In this document: positions 24,628 through 34,770 of the stretch, piece by piece | Layout of the letters: every line of letters begins with the position of its first letter | Numbering within the stretch: the stretch's first letter is position 1 | NCBI GenBank assembly: GCA_023333565.1 | Contig: JAJKFH010000347.1 | Coordinates: forward strand, 186,001 to 250,000 | DNA length: 64,000 bases | DNA from: Puffinus mauretanicus | Taxonomy: Eukaryota; Chordata; Aves; Procellariiformes; Procellariidae | Direction: 5' to 3' | Notes under the pieces: model-generated | Told to the model about the DNA's origin: nothing | The model's database searches: none | Seen by the model: only the letters and a program-made list of their open reading frames with translations | Made by a program: the position numbers and the translations under genes

Positions 24628-27600
24628 ACTGTCTAGGCCAGGAAATAAATTATTTCTGCATTTGTTACAGAATGTATAACAGCAGTGAGAATACTAATAG
24701 TTTAGAGAGCATTTCTGTTTTGATTTATAAGGGAAAAAGAAAACCTCAGTATTTTTAAATACTGCCTGTAAAGCTGTTGCAAGAAATGACAATTTAAAAT
24801 CAAACATTTGATCTGTTAATGTTACAAAGCAACTTAAATGTTACCATATATGAAAGAGATCAGATAATAAAAAAAAAGTCATTTTCCACAGAACTCTCCA
24901 CCCACCCAATTTATGTTTGACAGTGTTTTGGAGGAAATGCCTTTGGGTGAAATTCACTTAACTCCCACTGAGCCTTTACAGGGAACTAAGGTATGAAGTC
25001 CCAAGCAGGAATGAATTAAAGTTGGATCAATTCAGTTATTAATACATAGATAACTCATAAGAAGCATCTTCTAAACTGCTGCCGTCAGTAGGTTGCTGTA
25101 TTACGATAAACAGGTTCCAACCTCACTTTGCATCATTGCACCAAGCTGCCAACTGCATCAGCTGCAAAGCTGCATCCTGAAGAGCTGCAAGAGCAGGAGC
25201 TCTTGAGAGAAAAATGAGCTGGAGGGAAGCCGATATGCTAGCTCGCTAGTAACTGCCTAGACACCTAGCTTCAATTTATTGCTGCTTGGAGGAACACCAC
25301 CGTCCCAGTATTGGGAGAGGTTGTCTTTCCATGAGAAAACTGCGTTGCTGGGGTAGGATAACCCTTGTGGTCCTCTGGCTCTTGAGATGTGGCATGCCAA
25401 ACCCTCAAAGGGGCTTCTTTCCTCAGCTGGTCCTTGCTTGTCTCTAAGCCTTCCTCTGTCTCTGCAGCCCTGCAGGGACTAGCAGGACTCCCGACATGGC
25501 TCAGAGCTTGAGTGGCATGGACCGTCTCAGACTTCTTTTACTCTTCACAAATTTGGTGGTTTCCTCTCTTTATTGAAGTTAGGAGCTTTCTTTTTTGTTT
25601 GAGGGAGTATTCTGCATTGCCACAGGAGGAAAAAAAAAAGAATTTGAAGATGAAAATGTGGCTGTTAACCCACAGAAACAAAGAGGGCATTCACAGCAAC
25701 TGTTATACACCTTCCCCTACTTCAAAGACGACCATCTACTTTAAACCTACTCAATTTTCGCAAATGAGTTTTCACGGTGCCAATCCTCTCTTTTGCTGAG
25801 AGTCATTCAACCTGTTTTGGAAGAAATACAGTGCTCCCTTTTATGATCAGCATATGTTCAGGTTTATGATCAGCATAATTTTCACAAAAGCTTAGTGAAG
25901 AGGCAGACTTCTGAAAGGCAGCCTGGTACTCTGCAACTATTACAGCTCATGAAATCCAGGTAGCTGGCACAAGATGGGCGACCTCCAGCAAAAGCCTTTC
26001 TGGAATTTTTCTTGTGATCATCTATATTTTTTTCTTTCTTGTATTTAAATAACTCAGTTAAAAACAGAATCAATCATAATCTTTTTGTCTTTCTATCAAC
26101 CAAAGCTGGCATGCAAATCACAGAGCTTGGAAAACATGCTTCATTGCTACATGTAGACAATTAAAATCTAAATAATATTCCAATACAGTAGCCAAAATAG
26201 TCTGTGTGATCATTAATAATTGAAGAGTTTGTAAGTCATTAAAATATAATGCATTCATTATTTTCCTCAGGTTGACTAGTCCATTACATGATGTGATGTA
26301 TTTATGATTCGTATCCCTCCTTGCTTTAGTTGTACTTTCTTTGGCCGTGATAATAACTGAAATAGGCTACTTACCCTTTTTGTCAGATGTACGATACTGA
26401 CACCAAGCAGGTAGCACAGTTGTCTCTTAATTAAGTGTGGTAACCAGTCTAATTTAGTGTCCTTTCATCAGTCATTTATCATCACTTTTACTGCTCATAG
26501 TATTACTTCTTATGCTAATTGCCAACTGTAATGTTCCTAAACTACATAACTGCATAAATATTTCCTAGCAAAAGAGTTCAGCATTTCTCACAGCTCATTT
26601 TAAAAATACTCCATTGAGTGCATGGGTAGCAAAAATCTAAAGTAATGTGAATTTGTCTCTGGCCAGGCAAACACAGAGCATTTTGTGGGTTCTGCACTTT
26701 AATAGCTTCAGCAAGCAGAAAAGTCAAAAGAAGGTAGATATTAAAGATAAGATATCCCCCCACCCCCAATAAAGAGGGAAATCCTGAGCTCTCCCCTCAT
26801 TCTTTTAAAGACTATCTGGAAACTGGAAAGAATTTTGGCATCACATTTTTCACCCCTGTGCATCAAGGTCTTTTGACAAATACAACATCATGTAAAGGAA
26901 ACGAGGATGATGTTTCCTCTACTACAGTCTGCAAAATTGAAATCATCTTTGTCTCATTGTAAGGTGTACAACATGCTTGACACCTCAAGAGGGTGCGCTT
27001 ATAATGAGGGTAGGGATAAAGATATCAAGAACTGTGTTAATTAGAGGATTATAGAGCAGTTCTTGTAACAAAAAACAGGAATATACAGAAGCCATATATG
27101 AGACTTGTTTAAAGAGAGCCTTATTATTAAAGATGCAGGTGCCATTGCTCATGGTGAAAAATAAAAGTATTTATTTTGATAGAGCAGATCAGCAGTACTG
27201 CAGGAATAAATGGAATCGGGTCATTATATGTAAACTGAAATCCCCTTCTCTAACTGCAAGGGTAGAGCACTTATACACGAATTCATAAACCCCAGACCAA
27301 ATGGATTGGTTAGAGATCAGCAGCCACATGAATTTCTCAGTAAATGTCTCTCACCCCATTGCCACTTTTTTCAGTACTCCATATGCTAGATTGCAAACTA
27401 CAGATTTAGCCCTTTTGCCCAAAGGCATCCGAACCTGTGAAAAGCCTAGCTGAAGCAGTGTCTATTGTTCATTGACAACTTGTCAATTTACTTCCAGGCA
27501 AAATAACTCATAAACATGATAAGTAAGGCAGATAAAACAAGAATTCTTTCACACTTTGCAACTTTACTGCAAAAATGCCTCATTTTTCATAAATGTGTGA

Positions 27601-27899
27601 AATCTCCCCTCAGAATTGTGACTGTGCATTGAACTTTAAAACTGTGTGGAAACCGCGCATGCATCTCACGATTTCTGTCTATAATAAGATGAATGTTAAA
27701 TATTAAAGATGCATTAAAAGTGATAAAATGAAAGATATTCAAAGGTTCAACAACATTCTCATATTGCTAGCTGTTTTTCCTGAGTTAATAAAAGTTCATT
27801 TTAGGGAAAAAACTCCAAAAGACAAATGTTTGAATACCAGTCTCTAAACTGACATTCGTGTATTCCTTCAACGGTTATTATATGAATCTTTCCACTTCT
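24628..27899. other. Unique sequence, no gene seen
   Basis: Contains a strong isolated 3' splice site (CTCTGCAG ending at 25,467) that opens a somewhat GC-richer stretch with no strong 5' site. It also contains the duplicated TTTATGATCAGCATA listed below. No domain is recognisable in the frames at 25,512-25,799 or elsewhere. Confidence 0.6.
25840..25877 (+). repeat. Direct repeat TTTATGATCAGCATA x2
   Basis: An exact 15-base repeat at 25,840-25,854 and 25,863-25,877 separated by 8 bases. Each copy includes the palindrome TGATCA. Confidence 0.85.
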
Positions 27900-28260
27900 G
27901 GAACCACGTAAAACTCCTTTACTTCATAGACAGTAGCAAAGAGCATTAAATAGAAATCAATGACTTGCCAATTTAAAATATGTTCATCCAAATAGCTTCC
28001 TAGTGTTCGATAACGATGATGATATTTTTCACAAAAGATACTTAAATGATTAATTTTTTATGCATTGCCATACAGACAATTTTGCAATCATACACTCAGC
28101 GTTTAGCTGACTGCACATTCGCGCACACAAATTAGTTATTCGCAAGGAAAACTTCAGAACAAGTTGCCAAAAAGCAGCTACAGAAATGATGTTATTGCAC
28201 ATGCCATTAAGCTGAGACCGTGTTTATAATGCTAAAAATATTTCTTTTTCTCCTGAAGAC
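27900..28260. promoter_or_regulatory. Candidate conserved noncoding block
   Basis: Transposon-free sequence with dense homeodomain- and POU/CEBP-like cores, such as GATTAATTTTTTATGCAT, ATTTTGCAAT and AATTAGTTATT. It lies immediately beside the CpG-dense mini-exon candidate at 28.36-28.42 kb. Conservation was not tested. Confidence 0.25.
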
Positions 28261-28359
28261 AACTAGCAGTCTCCTCTTCTCCCTTTGTTCATTTCCTTGC
28301 ATGTGCTAAGCGTGTAATCCCGTGGGAGCAGAGATGGTCTTTCCTGCCCGCGAGCGTAC

Positions 28360-28422
28360 CTCCTCCAGCACGCGATACTTCTGACCTCCGACGCGGCGTT
28401 GCCACAACACGTGCAATAAGAG
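28360..28422 (-). other. CpG-dense 63-bp mini-exon candidate
   Basis: Read on the minus strand, a tract like TTCTCTTTCACAG forms a strong 3' splice site just before 28,422. The segment ends GAG followed by GTACGC at 28,359-28,358, a usable 5' splice site. The 63 bases are exactly 21 codons with no stop in one frame (peptide begins LLLHVLWQRRVGG and ends QKYRVLEE). The surroundings at 28,310-28,410 carry about 12 CpG dinucleotides in an otherwise CpG-poor neighbourhood. No family is recognised. It could be a coding microexon, a noncoding exon or a chance island. Confidence 0.3.
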
Positions 28423-31400
28423 CTGTGAAAGAGAATGATTAAAAATTGGAAAGTAATGTGCTAATTTCGTAGATGGTTGTTGGGCCATCGGTGGATCCAG
28501 CCAGGTGCATCGGGGCATGTCACCTCGCTGGGGTGGCCCAGAGCTCCCAAAAGCCTCCAACGAGCCCTGCCGGGGCTTGCTCCGGTAGAAAGGTTGTTCT
28601 CCTCCAGTGGCTGATGACATGGCCCATTTAGGTAATCCAAAGCTTATGGTGGCCCCCAGTAATTAGCTGGGCTGTGAAATGGAGCTGCTGGGAAGCAGTT
28701 ACTTTCCAGATTCAATTGCCTTTATACAGACGCAGCGGTCTTTGGACGAGGGGAAGAAAGTGCGGGACAGTTTTCTACTGAATTACTGCTTTCTGAATAG
28801 CCAGAGCCCATAAGTGAAAATGTGATGTTTTTCTCTTGTTTTCCAGTTATATTTTTTCACCTGTGACCATGAAGTATCTCGAGCATTAAACTTTTATTTC
28901 GAGTAAGGAATTGGAGTTACCAAACATTAAAAATGCAAACAAATATTTGTGAAACATTTTCTCTTAATCCAGTCATAAAAAAGATTCTAACTTTAAAAAC
29001 AGTATTTGCATTATGCATATCTTATTAATATTAGATGATTCTTTGCCACTTATAATTAGAAGAAAAAAGGAAAACAGAATTATGAATATATCATCATCTA
29101 TTGATTCATTACTGAAATTCACTTTCTGTTTACACATCCTTTCAGGTTTTTATTACACATTCATTTTAACCAATTACAACTATAATTATAATTTACACAG
29201 CATAGTTAATCCTTTGTTTTCAGTTTTATCTTTGGGTAGTATAAATCATTTGTCATTGTTTTTCAAAGAACTTCATTGCACTACTGTAGAAATAATGGAT
29301 GAGAGATTTTTGGGAGCTATGCTTCTAATAACTCTGATATATAGTATGTATAAAATCGTGGAGTGATTTAAAGTTTAATGCTCTCTAATGTACAAACACC
29401 CACACATATTACATTTCTGCATATATGCATTCACAAACACACCTGAATTATATAGTCATAATACTCATCACTTCCATATAATAATACACAGAAAGTCCTC
29501 TTTTTTTCTGGTGCGCTAAGAAGTTGGTATTACTGCACGTCACGTACCAGACACAGATCCACAGCACTGTGAAATATTAAAAGCCCTCCAAGGATACGTA
29601 TCCCTGTTTGTCCATTACAGGCGCAGATTTTACCACTGGCGAAAGTACCAAACTCCCCAGAGCATGTCGGACCACCTTACTTAACACCCTCTTCTTCCCA
29701 CACCATTTTACCAGATTATTTTCTCCCCATTTCTGGTAATAAAAGGATGTGAACAGAGTGGTTGGGGCTGGAGGATACTTTAGCAAAATTTTGCGTGTGC
29801 AAAGATGGTAAAAAAATATGAAAGCAAACCAGTTTTAATCAGTTTGGGACAGAGTTAAGGCAACATTGCAGTTTATACTGGTGATACAGATCACCAGTCA
29901 CCTCCCCTAATACCGACTTATATACAGCAAGTAAAAGACTCTTATTTCATAGATTTCACCAGCAGCCCTTGAGATACCATTCTGCATGGTGCCAAGCGTG
30001 CTTTCCTCTAAGATTACCATGCTGCTGTCATTGACAACGTCACTAGCAGAAACATCTTTATTAAACTATCTATTTACATGTGATCATGAGTGAAGATCCT
30101 TTTATTAATAAAACTTGTTCTGCAAAATTTTTCTTACCATCCCTCTCTTTTCACCAGTGATTAAAATACTGAACATTGCTGTGGGCAAGTTGTGAATGAA
30201 AGAGTACAATATATCTGTGAAAAATGGGAAGCAGAGAGATGTATTTTCATTTCACAAGCCAGGAAAAACTCAGTAACTAACTGCTAAAAGAATCATTGGT
30301 TCCCTTAAAAAAAACCCCACAAGTGAATTTGAAAAACATTTCGGTCATTTGCAAGCCATTAAAAGGATTTTGATGTTGAGATATTTTTTGAATATTTTAA
30401 TACAATCCTAAATGACAGTGTGTTCTTTAAATAACTGGAAACCGCAAAATAAATGGGGAAGTTAACAGTGGTCTTTTGTGTAAGATAGAGAGTAATATGA
30501 CTTTTAATTAAAAGTGGTTGATTTGACATTTATACTCCACCAGTTCAGAAAACAAATGCATTAACTGTGAATTAAAAGATGTAATATTGATGACATTATT
30601 TCTTTTTCCTTTTTAGTTCTGCTTCTCACTGCCATTCAATAATGTTACGCTATTTAAAAACGGTTTCACTTTCGCCCAAAATTTACTTCTTAATGTGATG
30701 GAACACACATTTCATTTCATTTATAATTTTTGATCGGTTCAGCTATAGGAAATTAGACAATGTACCAATATATTCCAATGATAGTCGCGGTTGTTGGATA
30801 AATTCTATTAAAAGGGGAAGAGAAGGATGGAACCGAGGTCCTTTTATTTTCTTTCTGGTCTGAATGCACTGGGAATATGGAGCTGTAAGACCCTTCGATG
30901 CATCCTCCTCCAGCATCAGGATGGAGCACCAATGATTCTTTACAGCAAAGACGTTTTAAAAGTTGGCCAAAATTCAGAAGAGGCAGCTGCCTTGTAAATA
31001 ACAAAGAGGGATGGCAGCTCTGGAAGGCTTAGAGCTGAACTTCAGCACTGGTGTAAATGTTAGAAATCTTCTGAAGTCGGGGTGGGTGTGGGTGTCAGTG
31101 CCAGCAGTGGGTTCCTCCTGGACTCTGGTCACTGTTCTGCAGCTTCCCACTGCCTCTGGCATAGCAGTAAAGGCAGATGAAAACATTTGAATTAATTACC
31201 CTCAATTATGGTTTAGTACATTGACTTTGGGGATTTTTTTTTCTTTAGTAATCAAATTATTAAACTACCTTATTATGACTCCCAGTGTTAATTATGTGAC
31301 ACTTGACAGCTTAAGCTATACGAGTTTGATGTTCTGTAGCAGACGCCAATCCAACGGGACCTCTGTTTCAGAGGAAATGTGTTTTTATAGACTTCCAGGT

Positions 31401-32653
31401 AGTTTTAAGAGGTACCCACCAACATTCATTGTGTTCAGGATGTGGATAACATTGGCTGAAACCTGAATCTCAGAAGAAATAATTTCAACACACTCATTCT
31501 TTTTTATTTAAGTGTCATGTTGCTTCTTTTTCTTCCATTTCCTTTGTGTCAGGTACATCACAAACTGTAGTTAACTATTTTCACAACCATTTGACTGATA
31601 AATAATGGAGGAGCACAAAGATCAGAGATTGCAGATAATTTTTTAAATAAATTATTTTTAAAAACTCATGTCTAGGTGATTCACACCTTGAGTTCTGGAA
31701 ACAGCAAGTCTATAATCAGTAATTAAAATGACAATTATTTACAGGATTATTACTGGAAAATTTCCTAAAATTCTTACTCGGACTTGGTCTGGGCAACATT
31801 GAACTTTATAGAACTTTACTGGGCAACTTTACAGAAATATTCTCCACACTTAACTCAGCATTGGCAAGGACAGAAGGCAAGACATGTCCTTGTGATAAAA
31901 GTACTAGAGTAAATAGTGAAGAAGAAGGGAAGACACAGAGCAAAGGAGAACAGTTTTGTCCCCTGTGTTTGACTCCGCAAGCATAGATCAGATTTTGGGT
32001 CACTTTCTAGCCCCATCTAGAAATTGCCCAGTAATTCTTAAGAAGGTAGCTTAATTGGAGAGAAGTTAAAGATCTTCTGCTACCTAAACAAATGTGTAGG
32101 TTAGCTGCTGGTTAAAGTTTAGTTCACAGCGGGCATTCTCAGAAATTCAGTTCTATTAGCACGGTCAACACTGCCTGCTAACAAGATACCTGTTTTTTTG
32201 AGTCACACAAGTCCTTCCACATATACTCAGAACATAGATAAGCATTACATTTGGGCCATTAATTTCTTTCTTATAATGCATTGTATGGATACATGGCCAC
32301 CACTCCACTAAGGAGAGAAAATTACAACCCAAGTTATTCGGGTTTTGTTCATCTATGGCATACAGCTTAGCCACACTCCCAAAACAGTACTGTGATAGAC
32401 CACAGGAATGAAACAGCTGGTTTTTTCCTTCATCTTTCCCAAGTACTTTTATATGCAAATTATTCCAATTAAACTAGTGCATTATAAGACACTTATTCTG
32501 TAGAGTTACACATTAGTGCTTAATATATAATGCAACGTAAGACCGTTTACTGATCTTCTCAGTTAAAATAGTTTAAATAGACTTGTAGCGATACCTTTAT
32601 TATTTATTTTGCAGTTTTGCTCTGCCCCCCTGCTCTATTAACCTTTCTTTCAG
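28423..32653. other. Unique sequence, no gene seen
   Basis: Mostly AT-rich. The 117-codon frame at 29,013-29,366 is in very AT-rich DNA and looks like a hydrophobic artefact of T-rich codons. Good isolated 3' splice-like sites occur at 30,616 and 31,552. A GGGGTGGGTGTGGGTG tract lies near 31,080. Confidence 0.6.
31519..31558 (+). promoter_or_regulatory. Second recursive-splice-like site (Yn-TCAG|GTACAT)
   Basis: A pyrimidine-rich tract of about 30 bases ends in TGTGTCAG at 31,552 and is followed directly by GTACAT. The 3' half is strong and the 5' half is weaker than at 24,621. Same strand as the first candidate. Confidence 0.22.
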
Positions 32654-32761
32654 TCAAGTCCATGTACAGAGGCTCTGGTGCTACATTCTCAATATTCAAA
32701 CTAAGGACAACCTTCATGGGTGCAAATGAACGCATACCTGGAGCAGAGTTTATTTGCAGAG
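32654..32761 (+). other. Exon-like segment (108 bp), one open frame
   Basis: ATTAACCTTTCTTTCAG provides a branch-point-like sequence, pyrimidine tract and 3' splice site before 32,654. GCAGAG followed by GTATGG provides a 5' splice site after 32,761. The length is 36 codons, and only one frame is open across it (peptide includes KSMYRGSGATFSIFKLR). No family is recognised. Chance pairing of decoy sites remains the null explanation. Confidence 0.22.
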
Positions 32762-33025
32762 GTATGGTGATTAATGAGAAATGGGAGCTGGCACTTACAA
32801 CTGCAACAAATCCTTAATGCAACAGGCAGGTTCACAGACGTGATGCTATAAAGACCGTGCAGGTAGGAAAGGGACCTGTGATCCTCCTTCTCAGCCAGGC
32901 TCTTCACCAACCGGTGCAATCCATAGCTGGCTCAAGTCAGACTATTTCTCATCTCGCAGAGAGCCAGTAACAAAAAAGGGGACTTCTTTGCAGGCTCTCC
33001 CCGGTACCAAAAGCCCCTCTTGTCC

Positions 33026-33105
33026 TATCTCCAGCTGGTGTAAATCCTCTGGACCCTTTGAAGCCAGTGCAATTCTGAGACTTCACTGCAGCTGAGAATA
33101 GACCT
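33026..33105. mobile_element. Relic of a short palindromic amniote repeat (MITE-like)
   Basis: CCAGCTGGTGTAAATC at 33,031-33,046 and CACTGCAGCTGAGAATAGACC near 33,083-33,103 are imperfect inverted ends. They surround CCCTTTGAAGCCAGTGCA, which fits the centre of an old palindromic repeat known to me from turtles, crocodilians and birds (ends like GATTTACACCAGCTGAGGAT). The copy is diverged, and its exact family name is not assigned. Confidence 0.5.
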
Positions 33106-34179
33106 CTCTGTTTCTGATGCTGTGGAGGTCATGCAGTGAAGGAAGTAGAGAGAGCAGCAAAATGACTCCAACTGCCATTCCAGGTGGTTGGTGTCTGTTT
33201 TGGGCTTCTCTCCCATGCATCCCTGCAATAATTCATGGAAATAACAAAATAATTCTGATATAATTTCATGAGTTCTACACATTACAGGTGAAACTCTCCC
33301 CATCCCCTAAAAATACCTTGTTTCACAGGTGTGGTAGAACTGAATAAAATCCTCAGCAACTGAAGAACTGGGAATTTAGCTTTAGCTTCTCTTCAGTGTG
33401 GGAAAAAAGTAAAAATATTGCCTCCTTCAGTGAACGTGCAGTTTATGATCACTCCAGATAAAACTTGCAGGAATTAGCATAACATTGCCTCTGCCTAACA
33501 CTTCAAGGTTGTATTGCAGCTTGGTATTTGAATCAGGGACCATGTCTAACTCAATATCTTCTATGTCCTTATTGTCTACTAAGATATGTTTTTGTGTTAA
33601 ATTTGAAAAAAAAAATTGCATCCTCATGGCTCCTTTTTTTTTGTATACCGCACATGGCAGGTTAAAAGGGCTGAGCTGTGTTGATTAACTATCCAAATGT
33701 TTAATCAATACAGCAATAGCTAGATGCATTCTGGCTGTGAAAGACCTTGGAGAAGTCCCACTTGCCTTATTCCCCACCCCCAAGTGGGACATCAATGAAC
33801 TATTACATGGTCCTTGCATATCAATGCAGAAGGGCTTAGACAAATACAACACTAATGGATAATTGTGGGTCACCTTGTCAAAATATGTTAAATGCCCCTT
33901 AAGTATTTTTTTTTCCCGATTAAAAAAAAAATGACAGTAAACTGACCTTGCTAATATCATACAGCCTTTCAGGAAGCAAATACTACTCAGTCTGCAACCC
34001 GCTCATTGATTCATGGGTCAAAAATCCATTCCAACTAAATTATAAAAGACACATCCTCGTGTGTTGATACAACCCACGGTAACTGCCTGACAAAGTGTTA
34101 AACAATTGTACTCTTTAGCGTGGGTAGAACACGTTTGCTGACACTTATTCAGAAAATACACGTAGGGGCCTCAGAGTGA
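33106..34179. other. Unique sequence, no gene seen
   Basis: No gene, RNA or recognisable repeat. Short overlapping frames on both strands at 33,427-33,960 show no domain. Confidence 0.6.
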
Positions 34180-34770
34180 TTCATAAGCAACGGCTGCGGA
34201 TCCCTGGGTGCGCTGGATGTTAATGCATGGCAAAGTCAGGGAAAGTTCATCTTGTGACCACGGCTCCTGGACTCGCTCCAAGAATATGCCATTTGCAGAG
34301 ATGGCATTAACTGCAAGAGGCCGTTGTGGGATTTGGATTCCTGCCCCTGTATTTATCTACTCACAATGTCATTAACACCCACATTGATCCCGAACTGCTG
34401 CTGGTGCCGAGGCTGCGCGCGGGATTGCTTGTTTGCTGGTGTCACAAATCACAAACCAGAGAAAATCGTTCTGATAAAGATAACAGCTCTGCGGCTTCGC
34501 ATTGTTATAAATGAGCCATAGGAGCCCTCCATACCTGCTAGTAATGTGCTATAATGGTTTTGCTTAGCTATTATTTAGAAGCATTACCTTTGCTTTGGCT
34601 GGCAAAATTAGTACTAGGAGGACTGTAACATGATTTGCACTGGGAATGTCACAATGCATCTGTCATTATCTTTCTGGTCTTGGTATACCGCCTAAGACAA
34701 CGCTGTAGGTTAAATCTGGCAACAAGGACAAAACATAATTAATTAGCTAAGTATTGCCTTCATCATGAGG
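34180..34770. promoter_or_regulatory. Candidate conserved noncoding enhancer block
   Basis: Repeat-free sequence of mixed GC content with packed transcription-factor-like cores. These are CACAAACCAGAG (RUNX-type ACAAACC near 34,449-34,460), GATAAAGATAAC (paired GATA-type near 34,475), TAGCTATTATTTAG, CATTATCTTTC, and AATTAATTAGCTAAG near 34,738. It also has a CpG cluster (GCGCGCGGGA near 34,415). The mosaic resembles deeply conserved developmental enhancers in gene deserts. Conservation is inferred, not measured. Confidence 0.35.

Noticed and set aside
29013..29366. 117-codon hydrophobic frame
   Set aside because: It lies in very AT-rich DNA, and hydrophobic Leu/Ile/Phe/Tyr content is what T-rich random sequence encodes.
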